The translations under genes were made by a program, and so were the position numbers. The notes beneath the pieces were generated by a model. That model was not told the origin of the DNA, did no database searches, and saw only the letters and a list, made by a program, of their open reading frames with translations. This document shows, piece after piece, positions 26,293 through 37,914 of a stretch of 64,000 bases of DNA. Source of the stretch: Bradyrhizobium sp. 200 (GTDB lineage Bacteria; Pseudomonadota; Alphaproteobacteria; Rhizobiales; Xanthobacteraceae); contig NZ_CP064689.1 of the NCBI RefSeq assembly GCF_023100945.1, positions 3,702,001 to 3,766,000 of the forward strand. The letters are read 5' to 3'. Position 1 is the stretch's first letter, and every line of letters begins with the position of its first letter.

Positions 26293-26520
26293 TTAGTGCT
26301 GCTCCTTGAGCCGATGTCGATGAGCCGCCTGCTTCGCGCGATTGCCGCAGAGCGCCATGCTGCGCCACCGTCGCGTCCGGCCGCGCGTATGATCGGCAAA
26401 GAGTAGCGTGCAGGCCGGCCCTTCGCAGGCCTTCACGTCTGAGAAGTCTTCCGTACAAACAAGCTGCGCCAGCGCCTCGCCGATCGGGGAGAGAAGGGCT
26501 TCGGGCGTCGCAATTGCGCA
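26293..26520 (-). pseudogene. CGNR zinc-finger (ABATE) protein, 3' remnant
   Basis: Reading leftwards from about 26510 the frame gives LLSPIGEALAQLVC, then KACEGPACTLLFADHTRGRT, WRSMALCGNRAKQ and a stop at 26293. This is the C-terminal CGNR zinc finger of ABATE-domain regulators (about 65 residues). No start codon or N-terminal domain remains: upstream the frame enters a dispersed palindromic repeat at 26503-26573. The gene looks truncated by repeat insertion or deletion. Confidence 0.75.
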
Positions 26521-26573
26521 CCGGGGAATGACGAGGGGAGGGTGGATTGCTTCGCTTCGCTCGCAATGACAGT
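26503..26573. repeat. mosaic palindromic repeat
   Basis: Begins with GTCGCAATTGCGCACCGGGG and ends GGATTGCTTCGCTTCGCTCG CAATGAC. The right part is one arm of the element complete at 59400-59475; the left part shares GCGCAATTGCGCA with 27361-27400. It interrupts the CGNR gene. Confidence 0.65.
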
Positions 26574-26616
26574 CTCAAGAAAATCGCGCCAACCGACAAG
26601 CCCAGAGGAAAACCCC

Positions 26617-27240
26617 ATGCTCACGCTTCATCACCTCAACGACTCCCGCTCGCAGCGAATTCTGTGGCTGCTGGAGGAGCTGGGACTGCCCTACGAGACG
26701 AAGCGCTATCAGCGCAACGCCGAGACCCGGCTGGCGCCGCCCGAACTCACAAAGATCCATCCGCTCGGTAAATCGCCTGTCATCACCGATGGCGATGCGA
26801 CGATTGCGGAGTCCGGCGCCATCGTCGATTACATCATCCGCCGTTACGGGAAAGGCGCGATGATGCCGGCGCCGGGAAGCGCGGACTACGAGGCCTACAA
26901 TGAGTGGCTGCATTATTCCGAAGGCTCGGCAATGCTGCCGCTGATGCTCAACCTCTACGTGTCCCGGCTGAAGGAAGCGGGCGCGCCGCTGCACCCGCGC
27001 ATCGACAGCGAGCTCGCCAATCATCTCGGCTATGTCGACGGCGCGCTGAAGGGGCGGGACTTCTTCGTCGGTCCGTCGCTGACCGGCGCCGACATCCAGA
27101 TGAGCTTTGTCGGCGAGATGGCCAAGGTATTCAGGAAGCTGGATCCATACCCGAACCTCGCGGCCTGGCTGGGGCGGATGCATGCCCGGCCAGCGTTCCA
27201 GCGGAGCATCGAAAAGGGCGGGCCGTACCGGTTTGCGTAG
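26617..27240 (+). CDS. glutathione S-transferase
   Basis: A 207-residue cytosolic GST. The N-terminal thioredoxin fold has SRSQRILWLLEELGL (about residues 9-23) and the glutathione motif GKSPVITDGDATIAESGAI. A C-terminal helical domain with SLTGADIQMSF follows. Starts at MLTLHHL after AGAGG; sequence upstream of that is repeat. Substrate unknown. Confidence 0.92.
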   Translation: MLTLHHLNDSRSQRILWLLEELGLPYETKRYQRNAETRLAPPELTKIHPLGKSPVITDGDATIAESGAIVDYIIRRYGKGAMMPAPGSADYEAYNEWLHYSEGSAMLPLMLNLYVSRLKEAGAPLHPRIDSELANHLGYVDGALKGRDFFVGPSLTGADIQMSFVGEMAKVFRKLDPYPNLAAWLGRMHARPAFQRSIEKGGPYRFA

Positions 27241-27567
27241 CTTCCCGTCGTTCCGGCCAAGCGAAGCGCGAGCCGGAACCCATACGCCGCGGCCGTTGGA
27301 AAGGGCACCGTGGCGGACGCCTTCCTCTCCCAAAGGGCTTCCGGGGTATGGGCCCCGGCTCCTTATGCGCAATTGCGCATTTGGGCCGGGGCGACGAGGG
27401 GCGGGGGGCTTCCTCCCCACCATATCTTGCATAAATAGCAGCCCTGTACCGCAAGTGCTTGGCCAATTCCGGCCGATGTGGTATCTCGCAGGCGCTTCTT
27501 TCGACCGCCACACCAGACCCGCCCGCTTCGCCCCTAAGGGCCTGCGGCGGTGGAGATATTTCGCCCC
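27241..27567. repeat. intergenic mosaic repeat upstream of glyA
   Basis: No gene seen. Contains GTCGTTCCGGCCAAGCGAAG, then AGCCGGAACCCATAC, and a strong hairpin around GCGCAATTGCGC (about 27353-27400, GCCCCGG arms). Repeat-derived except for the last ~100 bases, which must carry the glyA promoter. Confidence 0.6.
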
Positions 27568-28878
27568 ATGACCTCCTCGTCCTCGAGCCCCAAGACCGCT
27601 TCCGCGCCCGACTCGTTCTTTACGGCCACGCTTGCCGAGGCCGACCCGGAAATCGCCGCCGCGATCAAGGGCGAACTCGGCCGTCAGCGGCATGAGATCG
27701 AGCTGATTGCATCCGAAAATATCGTCAGCCGCGCCGTGCTGGAAGCGCAGGGCTCGGTGATGACCAACAAATACGCCGAGGGCTATCCGGGCGCGCGTTA
27801 CTATGGCGGCTGCGAATGGGTCGACGTCGCCGAGACGCTGGCGATCGAGCGCGCCAAAAAACTGTTCGGCGCGCAGTTTGCCAACGTGCAGCCGAACTCC
27901 GGCAGCCAGATGAACCAGGCGGCGTTTCTGGCACTGCTGCAGCCCGGCGACACCTTTATGGGCCTCGACCTCGCCGCTGGCGGCCATCTCACGCACGGCT
28001 CGCCCGTCAACATGTCCGGCAAGTGGTTCAAGGCCGCGCATTACACGGTGCGGCGCGAGGACCAGATCATCGACATGGATGAGGTGGCAAAGCAGGCCGA
28101 GCTGGTGAAGCCGAAGCTGATCATCGCCGGCGGTTCAGCCTATTCGCGGGCCTGGGATTTCAAGCGCTTTCGCGAGATCGCCGACAGTGTCGGCGCCTAT
28201 CTGCTGGTCGACATGGCGCATTTCGCCGGCCTCGTCGCGGGCGGCGTCCACGCCTCGCCGGTGCCGCATGCCCACGTCACGACGACAACCACGCATAAAT
28301 CGCTACGCGGCCCGCGCGGCGGTCTGATCCTCTGCAACGACGAGGCGCTCGCCAAAAAGCTCAATTCGGCGATCTTCCCGGGCCTGCAGGGCGGTCCGCT
28401 GATGCATGTGATCGCCGCCAAGGCAGTCGCCTTCGCCGAGGCCCTGCGTCCGGACTTCAAGGTCTACGCCAAGAACGTCGTCGAGAACGCCAAGGCGCTG
28501 GCGGAAACGCTGCGCGGCCATGGCCTCGACATCGTCTCCGGCGGCACCGACAACCATTTGATGCTGGTCGATCTCCGGCCCAAGGGGCTGAAGGGCAACG
28601 TGTCGGAGAAGGCGCTGGTGCGTGCCGCCATCACCTGCAACAAGAACGGCATTCCGTTCGATCCCGAAAAGCCGTTCGTCACCTCCGGCCTGCGTCTCGG
28701 TACGCCGGCGGCAACCACGCGCGGCTTCGGCGTCGCCGAGTTCAAGCAAGTCGGCGGCATGATCGCCGAAGTGCTCAACGCGCTGGCGCAGTCGGAGGAC
28801 GGCAAGGCGCCGCTGGTGGAAGCCGCGATCAAGGAACGCGTCAAGGCGCTGACCGACCGCTTCCCGATCTATCAGTAA
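27568..28878 (+). CDS. glyA: serine hydroxymethyltransferase
   Basis: GlyA interconverts serine and glycine with tetrahydrofolate, feeding C1 units to purines and methionine. 436 residues, PLP-dependent fold type I. The PLP lysine is K244 in [13 protein letters not shown], and the early motif [10 protein letters not shown] is intact. Start at 27568 after a GGTGGAG sequence; a GTG at 27550 is possible. First gene of glyA-nrdR-ribD-ribE, with a 12 base gap to nrdR. Confidence 0.97.
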   Translation: MTSSSSSPKTASAPDSFFTATLAEADPEIAAAIKGELGRQRHEIELIASENIVSRAVLEAQGSVMTNKYAEGYPGARYYGGCEWVDVAETLAIERAKKLFGAQFANVQPNSGSQMNQAAFLALLQPGDTFMGLDLAAGGHLTHGSPVNMSGKWFKAAHYTVRREDQIIDMDEVAKQAELVKPKLIIAGGSAYSRAWDFKRFREIADSVGAYLLVDMAHFAGLVAGGVHASPVPHAHVTTTTTHKSLRGPRGGLILCNDEALAKKLNSAIFPGLQGGPLMHVIAAKAVAFAEALRPDFKVYAKNVVENAKALAETLRGHGLDIVSGGTDNHLMLVDLRPKGLKGNVSEKALVRAAITCNKNGIPFDPEKPFVTSGLRLGTPAATTRGFGVAEFKQVGGMIAEVLNALAQSEDGKAPLVEAAIKERVKALTDRFPIYQ

Positions 28879-28890
28879 AGGCCACATTGG

Positions 28891-29373
28891 ATGCGCTGTC
28901 CTAGCTGCAACAGTCTCGATACGCAGGTGAAGGATTCGCGTCCGACCGAGGACTCGGCCGTGATCCGGCGGCGGCGGGTGTGCATCGCCTGCAACTTCCG
29001 TTTCACGACCTTCGAGCGGGTGCAGTTGCGCGAACTGACCGTGATCAAGCGCAACGGCCGCCGGGTGCCGTTCGACCGCGACAAGCTGGTCCGCTCGCTG
29101 CAGATCTCCTTGCGCAAGCGGCCGGTCGATCCTGAAAGGGTCGAGAAGATGGTTTCCGCGATCGTGCGCGAGCTCGAAAGCGGCGGCGAAGCGGAAGTAT
29201 CCTCGGAGGCGATCGGCGAGATCGTGATGGAGCATCTGCGCCAGCTCGACGACGTCGCCTATGTGCGCTTTGCGTCGGTCTATCGCAATTTCCGCGAGGC
29301 CAAGGACTTTGAGGCCGTGCTCGGCGAACTCTCCGCGGAAGACGACGCACGGGTCGCCACGTTACGCAAATGA
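28891..29373 (+). CDS. nrdR: transcriptional repressor NrdR
   Basis: NrdR represses ribonucleotide reductase genes when dATP is high. 160 residues: zinc ribbon with C3, C6, C31 and C34, then an ATP-cone domain ([21 protein letters not shown], about residues 50-70). The stop overlaps ribD (ATGA). The glyA-nrdR-rib order is common in alphaproteobacteria. Confidence 0.97.
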   Translation: MRCPSCNSLDTQVKDSRPTEDSAVIRRRRVCIACNFRFTTFERVQLRELTVIKRNGRRVPFDRDKLVRSLQISLRKRPVDPERVEKMVSAIVRELESGGEAEVSSEAIGEIVMEHLRQLDDVAYVRFASVYRNFREAKDFEAVLGELSAEDDARVATLRK

Positions 29374-30521
29374 TCTTCCGCATTCTGGAAGACCAGTACG
29401 GGCAGAAACTCAAAGAAGCCAAAGCGGCCGACCAGCGCTTCATGCAGCTTGCGCTCGCGCTCGGCCGGCGCGGGCTGGGGCGCACCTGGCCGAACCCGGC
29501 CGTCGGCGCGGTCGTGGTGAAAGACGGCGTCATCGTAGGCCGTGGCTGGACCCAGCCCGGCGGACGGCCGCATGCCGAGCCCGAGGCGCTCAGACGCGCC
29601 GGCGAGGCCGCACGGGGCGCCACGCTCTATGTGACGCTGGAGCCCTGTTCGCATTTCGGCAAATCGCCCCCCTGCGTCGATGCGGTGATCACGTCAGGCA
29701 TTGCGCGCGTGGTGTCAGCGATCGAGGATCCCAATCCCGAAGTGGCTGGGCAGGGGCACGCAAAACTTCGCGCTGCCGGTATCACGGTTGATGTCGGGCT
29801 ATGCGCCGCGGAAGCCGCCTATGACCACGCCGGCCATTTCCGCCGCATCCGCGACAGGCGTCCGCATGTGATCCTGAAGCTCGCGGTATCCGCCGACGAC
29901 AAGATCGCCGCCGCCGGCCACAAACCCGTCGCGATCACGGGCGAGGCGGCGAAGACACGCGTGCATCTGTTGCGCGCGCAGAGCGATGCCATCCTGGTCG
30001 GCATCGGCACCGTGCTGGCCGACGATCCGGTTCTGACCTGCCGCCTGCCGGGCATGGCAGCGCGCTCGCCGGTGCGGGTGGTGCTGGATCGCGCGCTGCG
30101 GCTGCCCGGCACCAGCAAGCTGGTCCATTCCGCGCGCCAGACGCCGCTCTGGGTCGTGACGTCGGATTTCGCCGAAGCCCCCGCAGCCATGAAACTCGGC
30201 GCGGCCGGCGCGCAGGTGATGCGCGTTGCCGCGACCGCGCAGACGCCGGGGCTGGATCTGCCGGCGGTGCTGCACGCGCTGTCCGACAAGGGCATCACGA
30301 GGCTGATGGTGGAAGGCGGATCGCGGGTCGCCGCGTCCTTTGTCGCCAGCGGCCTGGTCGATGAAGTCTGGCTGCTGCGCGGACCTGAAACCATCGGGAC
30401 CTCCGGCATTCCCGCGCTGGACGCATTGCCGCTGTCGTCAATCACCGGCTCGCCTGCCTTCAAGGCACGTGCTAGCGAAAGCCTTGGCCAAGACACCCTT
30501 ACCGTTTACGAGCGCGCCTAA
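29370..30521 (+). CDS. ribD: bifunctional riboflavin deaminase/reductase
   Basis: RibD catalyses the second and third steps of riboflavin synthesis from GTP. 383 residues. The deaminase domain has the zinc motif H68-A-E70 and C93...C102 ([11 protein letters not shown]). The reductase domain starts near residue 165 ([14 protein letters not shown]) and includes [13 protein letters not shown]. Overlaps nrdR and ribE, so tightly coupled. No FMN riboswitch is visible upstream. Confidence 0.96.
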   Translation: MIFRILEDQYGQKLKEAKAADQRFMQLALALGRRGLGRTWPNPAVGAVVVKDGVIVGRGWTQPGGRPHAEPEALRRAGEAARGATLYVTLEPCSHFGKSPPCVDAVITSGIARVVSAIEDPNPEVAGQGHAKLRAAGITVDVGLCAAEAAYDHAGHFRRIRDRRPHVILKLAVSADDKIAAAGHKPVAITGEAAKTRVHLLRAQSDAILVGIGTVLADDPVLTCRLPGMAARSPVRVVLDRALRLPGTSKLVHSARQTPLWVVTSDFAEAPAAMKLGAAGAQVMRVAATAQTPGLDLPAVLHALSDKGITRLMVEGGSRVAASFVASGLVDEVWLLRGPETIGTSGIPALDALPLSSITGSPAFKARASESLGQDTLTVYERA

Positions 30522-31129
30522 TGTTTACCGGAATTGTCACCGACATCGGCGAGATCGCGAGCCTCACGCCAACGGCGCAGGGCCAGTTGCACCGCATGCG
30601 CATCGCCTGCCGTTACGACCAGACCACCATTGCTGACGGCGCCTCGATCGCCTGCAACGGCGTCTGCCTGACGGTGGTTGCTTCCGGCGTCGAAGGCGGC
30701 AAGACCTGGTTCGAGGTCGATGCGGCTGCCGAGACGCTCGGCATGACCACGGCGAAACACTGGGTCAAGGGCACCAAACTCAACCTCGAGCGTGCGCTGA
30801 AGATCGGCGACGAACTCGGCGGCCATATTGTCGCGGGGCATGCCGATGGCATTGCGACCATCGTCAAGCGCGACGATCTGCCTGACATGGCGCGGTTCGA
30901 ACTGCGCACCACGCGGGAGCTCGCGCGTTTCATCGCCGCCAAGGGCTCGGTGACGCTGGACGGCGTGTCGTTGACGGTGAACACGGTCGAGGATGTCGTA
31001 TTTTCGGTGCTGATCATCCCGCACACGCTCAGCGTCACCACGCTCAGCGGCTGGCGCGCGAGCAGCGAGGTCAATATCGAGGTCGATCTGATGGCCCGCT
31101 ATGCGGCGCGGCTGTCAGAAATGCAGTAG
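30521..31129 (+). CDS. ribE: riboflavin synthase alpha subunit
   Basis: Dismutates two lumazines to riboflavin. 202 residues made of two lumazine-binding barrels. The N-terminus [12 protein letters not shown] is diagnostic; the second barrel begins near residue 98 (GGHIVAGHADGIA). Its start overlaps the ribD stop by one base (TAATG). Separated from ribH by a repeat element. Confidence 0.96.
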   Translation: MFTGIVTDIGEIASLTPTAQGQLHRMRIACRYDQTTIADGASIACNGVCLTVVASGVEGGKTWFEVDAAAETLGMTTAKHWVKGTKLNLERALKIGDELGGHIVAGHADGIATIVKRDDLPDMARFELRTTRELARFIAAKGSVTLDGVSLTVNTVEDVVFSVLIIPHTLSVTTLSGWRASSEVNIEVDLMARYAARLSEMQ

Positions 31130-31142
31130 CGGCGACAACAAA

Positions 31143-31263
31143 TGTGTCATACGCGGGCTTGACCCGCGTATCCATCCTCTTAACAAGATAGCTTCCTGGC
31201 AGGATGGATTGCCGGTAGCTAGATGGGGCAGACGCGCTTCGCGCTTTAGCCCGGCAATGACGA
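31143..31263. repeat. mosaic palindromic repeat inside the rib operon
   Basis: Starts GTCATACGCGGGCTTGACCC and ends GCCCGGCAATGAC. The same modules, in reverse order and strand, form 55023-55123. It separates ribE from ribH, and would form two hairpins (CATACGCGGG/CCCGCGTATC and a GCCGG/CCGGC arm) in the operon mRNA. Confidence 0.75.
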
Positions 31264-31275
31264 CGAAGGCAGACA

Positions 31276-31767
31276 ATGGCAGACGCACGGCGCGCACCGC
31301 TGAAAGACCAGGCCGACATTTCAGGCGCGCGCGCGCTGATCGTCGAGGCGCGGTTCTATGACGACATCCAGGATGCGCTGCTGGAAGGCGCGGTTGCCGA
31401 GCTCAAGGCGGCTGGCGTGACGCACGACGTCATTACGGTGCCCGGCGCGCTGGAAATTCCGGCCGCGATCGCAATCGCGCTTGATACTGCCGAAAACAAC
31501 GGCAAGCCTTATGATGCGGCAATCGCACTCGGCTGCGTGGTGCGCGGCGATACCATTCACTTCGAAATCGTCTCGATCGAATCCTCGCGCGCGCTGATGG
31601 ATCTGGCGGTCGCGCGAAAAATTCCGCTCGGCAACGGCATCATAACAGTCAATACCGACGCGCAGGCCTGGGCGAGGGCGCGCGCCAGCGAACTCAACAA
31701 GGGCGGCGACGCCGCGCGCGCGGCACTCGCGATGCTGCGGATCAAGCGCCGGCTGACAAAGGCTTAG
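31276..31767 (+). CDS. ribH: 6,7-dimethyl-8-ribityllumazine synthase
   Basis: Makes lumazine from the RibD product and dihydroxybutanone phosphate. 163 residues, with the family motifs [11 protein letters not shown] and [16 protein letters not shown]. Forms an icosahedral or decameric assembly in this family. Three bases separate it from nusB. Confidence 0.96.
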   Translation: MADARRAPLKDQADISGARALIVEARFYDDIQDALLEGAVAELKAAGVTHDVITVPGALEIPAAIAIALDTAENNGKPYDAAIALGCVVRGDTIHFEIVSIESSRALMDLAVARKIPLGNGIITVNTDAQAWARARASELNKGGDAARAALAMLRIKRRLTKA

Positions 31768-31770
31768 GCG

Positions 31771-32265
31771 ATGGCAGACAGCAAGAAGCCAGCGAAAAGT
31801 CCGGACAAGAAAGCCAACCGCCGCGGTGCGGCGCGGCTGGCCGCCGTGCAGGCGCTCTACCAGATGGATATCGCCGGCGCCGGCATCAACGACATCTTCG
31901 CCGAGTTCGAAAGCCACTGGCTCGGCAATGAGGTCGAGGGCGACAAATATCTGCCGGCGGAAGCTGCGTTTTTTCGCGACGTGGTGTCCGGCGTGGTCCG
32001 CGACCAGGCCAAGCTCGATCCCCTGATCGATGATGCGCTGTCGAAAGGCTGGCCGTTGAAGCGGATCGACGCGATTTTGCGCGCGGTGCTGCGGGCTGGC
32101 TCCTACGAGCTGGAGCACCGCAAGGATGTGCCCGGTCGCGTCGTCGTGTCCGAATATGTCGACGTCGCGCACGCCTTTGTGGAGAAGGACGAAACCGGCA
32201 TGGTCAACGCCGTGCTCGACCAGATCGCGCGCCAGTTCCGCGCCGACGAGTTCGCGCGTGGCTAG
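31771..32265 (+). CDS. nusB: transcription antitermination protein NusB
   Basis: NusB binds boxA RNA with S10 in rRNA antitermination. 164 residues, all-helical: RRGAARLAAVQALYQMDIAG at the N-terminus and KRIDAILRAVLRAGSYEL plus EYVDVAHAFV in the second half. Its end overlaps thiL by 8 bases. Confidence 0.96.
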   Translation: MADSKKPAKSPDKKANRRGAARLAAVQALYQMDIAGAGINDIFAEFESHWLGNEVEGDKYLPAEAAFFRDVVSGVVRDQAKLDPLIDDALSKGWPLKRIDAILRAVLRAGSYELEHRKDVPGRVVVSEYVDVAHAFVEKDETGMVNAVLDQIARQFRADEFARG

Positions 32266-33253
32266 CGCCAAGCCCGCGTCCGGCGAGGACGCGCTGATCG
32301 CGCGCTATTTCCGGCCGCTTGCGACCGATCCCGGCGCCTTCCATCTCGACGACGACGCCGCGGCGTTGAAGCCTGATGGCAATGACGTCGTGGTGACGGT
32401 GGACGCCATCGTTGAGGGCGTGCATTTCCTGCCCGACGATCCCCCCGACACTGTCGCGCGCAAGGCGCTGCGGGTGAACCTTTCCGATCTCGCGGCAAAG
32501 GGCGCCACGCCGGCCGGTTTCGTGCTGGCGCTCGCGCTGCGCAGCCCCGACGATGCCTGGCTAAAACCGTTCGCGGCGGCGCTTGGTGAGGATGCCGCTC
32601 AGTTCGGCTGTCCGCTGCTGGGCGGCGACACTGTGTCCACGCCGGGGCCGATGATGATTTCGGTCACGGCGTTCGGCCGGGTGCCGCCGGGCAAGATGGT
32701 CCATCGCAGTGGCGCAAAGGCCGGCGAGCGGGTGATGGTGACGGGAACGGTCGGCGATGCCGCGCTGGGGCTTGCCATCCTGCGCGGCGGGAAGGTGCAT
32801 GCCGCCGCATCCGACAAGGCCGCGCGCGAGACGCTGATCGGGCGCTATCGCGTTCCGCAGCCGCGTGTGGCGATGGCGGAGATCGTTCGCGATTATGCCA
32901 GTGCGGCGATGGATCTGTCTGATGGCCTTGCCGGCGATCTCGCCAAGCTGTGCGGAGTGTCCGGCGTCTCCGCGGTGATCGATCTGGAGTCGATCCCGCT
33001 GTCTGATGCGGCGAGGGATCTGGTGTCTCGCGGCGTTGTCGGACAGGAGACGCTGATCGCCGGCGGCGACGATTACGAGATCCTGTGCACGATCGCGGAG
33101 GATCGCGTCGAGGCGTTCGTGCAAGCTGCACGGCGCGCTGGCATCACCGTAAGTTCCATCGGAACGGTGGTCGCGGGAGGCGCAGTCCCGAAGTTCATCG
33201 ACGGGCAGGGCAGGGAAATCGTGCTGGAACGGCTCTCTTACAGCCATTTCTGA
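32258..33253 (+). CDS. thiL: thiamine-phosphate kinase
   Basis: ThiL phosphorylates thiamine monophosphate to the active diphosphate. 331 residues of the AIR-synthase fold: DDDAAAL (Mg site), VDAIVEGVHF, LGGDTVSTPGP and DLSDGLAGDLAKL. The GTG start inside the nusB end gives the usual length and removes an implausible upstream extension. Last gene of the glyA-to-thiL run. Confidence 0.93.
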   Translation: MASAKPASGEDALIARYFRPLATDPGAFHLDDDAAALKPDGNDVVVTVDAIVEGVHFLPDDPPDTVARKALRVNLSDLAAKGATPAGFVLALALRSPDDAWLKPFAAALGEDAAQFGCPLLGGDTVSTPGPMMISVTAFGRVPPGKMVHRSGAKAGERVMVTGTVGDAALGLAILRGGKVHAAASDKAARETLIGRYRVPQPRVAMAEIVRDYASAAMDLSDGLAGDLAKLCGVSGVSAVIDLESIPLSDAARDLVSRGVVGQETLIAGGDDYEILCTIAEDRVEAFVQAARRAGITVSSIGTVVAGGAVPKFIDGQGREIVLERLSYSHF

Positions 33254-33460
33254 AGGTGGCGCGTTAACGCCGTCGGCCTTTATTTCCCGCCAGCCATTGC
33301 ATTTCAGCGGAAAACCTATAGGTGTAGGTCCATTCGATTGCCGCCGTGCCTTTCCGAACGCGCCCCAAGGGGCTTCTTCCAGAGACATCGTCGAGATTGG
33401 ATTTGAATCCGTGCGATCGCCGCGCGGAATTAAAAGCCTATGTGCTTTGGAGAAGAGAAA

Positions 33461-33670
33461 ATGGCTACGGGAACAGTGAAGTGGTTCAACGGTCAAAAGG
33501 GTTTCGGTTTCATTGAGCCGAGCGATGGCAGCAAGGATGTGTTCGTGCACATCTCGGCCGTCGAACGCGCCGGTCTCGGCGGTCTGGCCGAAGGCCAGAA
33601 GGTTCAGTTCGAACTCAAGACCGACAAGATGCGGGGCAAGGTAAGCGCGGAAAATCTGTCGCTCGCCTAA
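33461..33670 (+). CDS. cold-shock protein (CspA family)
   Basis: A 69-residue OB-fold RNA/DNA chaperone with RNP1 (KGFGFI) and RNP2 (VFVHIS) motifs. GAGAAGAGAAA precedes the start. The ~200 base gap before it (33254-33460) has no gene and probably holds the long leader usual for csp genes. A good terminator follows. Confidence 0.95.
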   Translation: MATGTVKWFNGQKGFGFIEPSDGSKDVFVHISAVERAGLGGLAEGQKVQFELKTDKMRGKVSAENLSLA

Positions 33671-33713
33671 GGCCTCGAAACGGTCGTTTCACGGATGTAC
33701 TGGAATGGCTAGT

Positions 33714-33750
33714 GAGCCCGCTCGATCCCTTTGGGGTTGAGCGGGCTCTT
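33714..33750 (+). terminator. Rho-independent terminator after the csp gene
   Basis: GAGCCCGCTC at 33714-33723 and GAGCGGGCTC at 33739-33748, then TT. Perfect 10 bp stem. Confidence 0.85.
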
Positions 33751-33764
33751 GTATTTTGGGGCGG

Positions 33765-33934
33765 GCCGGGTGCCTGTCGCTGCGCGGGCGACAACTTGGC
33801 AGCCCGGTAACCGGTGAATCCTTTCGAAAATCGACGGATTCTGGCCTCCGCGGCGTTGCGCCAGGGGGGCGATTTTGGCATGGTCCCGCCGATTTGAGAG
33901 GCCGCCCTTCTGGGCAGGGAAGGCCTCCTTTTTA
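33765..33934 (+). ncRNA. candidate structured RNA or leader before hppA
   Basis: Between the csp terminator and hppA lie three consecutive hairpins. The first is CGGGTGCC-T-GTCGC / GCGAC...GGCA-CCCG (33767-33806), the second GAATCC / GGATTC (about 33816-33841), and the third a strong stem GAGGCC / GGCCTC with inner GCCC/GGGC (33898-33927), followed by CTTTTT. The last is terminator-like and sits ~60 bases before the hppA start. This fits either an independent sRNA or a leader attenuator. No known family was recognised. Confidence 0.45.
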
Positions 33935-33993
33935 TGCGTCCGCCGCGACCGCGGTGACGCGCGGGGTGGAACAAAAAATCTGAGGCAAATTCA

Positions 33994-36114
<2,121 letters not shown>

Positions 36115-36138
36115 GCTGCGCGAAGCTGATCGAAAATG

Positions 36139-36168
36139 AAAACCCCGCGGTGCGTGCCGCGGGGTTTT
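36139..36168 (+). terminator. Rho-independent terminator after hppA
   Basis: AACCCCGCGG, TGCGTG loop, CCGCGGGGTTTT. It also has A's on the left and can serve the convergent gene. Confidence 0.9.
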
Positions 36169-36191
36169 GATTTGCATGAGACGTCTGGCGC

Positions 36192-37196
36192 TCAGCCCGC
36201 GTCCATCTGTAGGCCTTCGCGCTTGATGATTTCGCCGAACTTCGTCGTCTCCGCCTGGAGGAAGTCGGAATACTGCTGCGGCGTCCCGTAATCGGTGCGT
36301 GCGCCGATCTTGGCCATCTGCTCCTTGATGTCATCGCGCTCCAGGAACACCTTGATCTCCTTGTTGAGCGCGTCGAGGACAGGGGCGGGCACACTCTTCG
36401 GCAGGAAAATGCCGAACCAGGATGAGACGTCGAACTTTGCAAGCTCCGGTGCGCTCTCGCGCATGGTGGGAACCTTGGGCGCCAGCGCGGCACGCTCCGG
36501 CGTGGTCACGCAAAGCGCGGTGAGCTTGCCGTCCAGAACCTGCGGCAGCGTCGGATAGAGATTGTCGAACAGGATCTGGATATCGCCGGCAAGCGCCGCC
36601 TGCAGCGCCGGGCCGGCGCCGCGGAACGGCACATGGACCATCTTGAGGCCGGTCAATTGCAGGAACCAGGCACCGGTGAGGTGCGGGCTCTGTCCGACGC
36701 CGGACGAGGCATAGGTGAGCTTGTCCGGATTGGCCTTGATATAGGCGATCAGTTCTCCGATCGACTTGATGCCGGTCGACGGATGGGCCGACACGATATT
36801 TGGAATCCGGATCAAGTTGGAAACCGGCTGCAACTGATCCGCCTTGTAGGGCATGTTGCGGAAGATGCTGTAGGCGATTGCGTTGGGGCCGGGATTGCCA
36901 ACGAGGATGGTGTGTCCGTCCCCCTTGCTGCGCACGGCTTCGGCGGTGCCGATGGTGCCGCCGCCGCCGGAACGGTTCTCCACGACCGCGGACTGGCCCC
37001 ACGCCTTCTGCAGATGTGCGGCCAGCAACCTCCCCATCACGTCGGTGGTGCCGCCTGGTGCCGCCGGCACGATGAGGCGGACGGTTTCGGTTGGCCGCCA
37101 GTCGGAGCCGAAGCTTGAGCGCGGCAAGATTGCCGCCGCCGAAACGGCTGCAGCTCCGGTCAAAACGCGGCGTCGAGAAATAGCTTTAATCGTCAC
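36192..37196 (-). CDS. Bug-family (TctC-like) periplasmic solute-binding protein
   Basis: A 334-residue tripartite-tricarboxylate-transporter-type binding protein. The N-terminus SRRRVLTGAAAVSAAA is a twin-arginine-like signal. Family landmarks RLIVPAAPGGTTDVMGRLLA, LVGNPGPNAIA and FRGAGPALQAALAGDI are present. No tctA/tctB membrane genes adjoin, which is normal for the many orphan Bug proteins. Ligand unknown, probably a carboxylate. Confidence 0.92.
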   Translation of the reverse strand: MTIKAISRRRVLTGAAAVSAAAILPRSSFGSDWRPTETVRLIVPAAPGGTTDVMGRLLAAHLQKAWGQSAVVENRSGGGGTIGTAEAVRSKGDGHTILVGNPGPNAIAYSIFRNMPYKADQLQPVSNLIRIPNIVSAHPSTGIKSIGELIAYIKANPDKLTYASSGVGQSPHLTGAWFLQLTGLKMVHVPFRGAGPALQAALAGDIQILFDNLYPTLPQVLDGKLTALCVTTPERAALAPKVPTMRESAPELAKFDVSSWFGIFLPKSVPAPVLDALNKEIKVFLERDDIKEQMAKIGARTDYGTPQQYSDFLQAETTKFGEIIKREGLQMDAG

Positions 37197-37321
37197 AAGT
37201 TCGCTCCCTGCTGAATCATTTAATTGCAGGGAGCGTAGGCACCGCGCGCGCCGAGGGCAAGCGGGCGACTTGGCGCAGGATTTCCGTGTCGCGGAACAGG
37301 GTGAATCAGTACTGACCGGGC

Positions 37322-37798
37322 CTAGTTAAAGCTGAGCAGCTTGAACAGCGGCGTCAGGTAGCTGAGCTCCTGGCCGGATGTGGGCGTGGTGCGGCTGATG
37401 AAGTCGAAGATCTTGCCGTCCTGCAATCCGTAATTGGCGAGCCGCTGCACCTGGCGATTTTTGTCGAAATAGATCGCTATCACGCGCTGGTCGACGACCT
37501 GCTGATTCATGAACGCGACTTTGCGCTCGGAGCGCTGCGAGATGTAGTAGAACACCTCGCCGTTCAGGGTCGCGACCGTCGACGGCGTTCCCATCACGAT
37601 CAGCACCTGATCCTGGCTCGCACCGATCGGAATCTGCTCCAGCGCGTTGGGCGGCAGGATATAGCCCTTCTGGAACTGCTCGCCGGTGCATCCACCCAGC
37701 GCCGCGCAAACCAGTGCCACGGCCATGGCCGCGCGGAAGCCGCGCCGGCGCGCAGTCGGGCGGCGCGCCGAGGGCAAGCAGGTGCTCAGGTGGCTCAT
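37322..37798 (-). CDS. bamE: outer-membrane assembly lipoprotein BamE
   Basis: BamE (OmlA/SmpA) is a lipoprotein of the beta-barrel assembly machine. 158 residues with a basic N-region, hydrophobic stretch and lipobox AALGGC. The BamE fold follows (GASQDQVLIVMGTPSTVATLNGEVFYYI, then VIAIYFD). Start at MSHLST chosen as the ATG nearest a plausible signal peptide; longer starts run into the divergent promoter. Confidence 0.88.
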   Translation of the reverse strand: MSHLSTCLPSARRPTARRRGFRAAMAVALVCAALGGCTGEQFQKGYILPPNALEQIPIGASQDQVLIVMGTPSTVATLNGEVFYYISQRSERKVAFMNQQVVDQRVIAIYFDKNRQVQRLANYGLQDGKIFDFISRTTPTSGQELSYLTPLFKLLSFN

Positions 37799-37914
37799 CT
37801 CGGTTATCTCGGGAATCAGCTCGTCCTCTTGCATCGCGCGGTGCGTTGACGTACCGGGCAGCACGCTGAATTGCAACATGCGCGGCCCGGGAGGGTTCGC
37901 TTGCGGAACCCACA

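Noticed and set aside
28879..29400. FMN riboswitch upstream of the riboflavin genes
   Set aside because: ribD overlaps nrdR and no RFN-type conserved sequence was visible before glyA or ribD; expression is probably driven from upstream.
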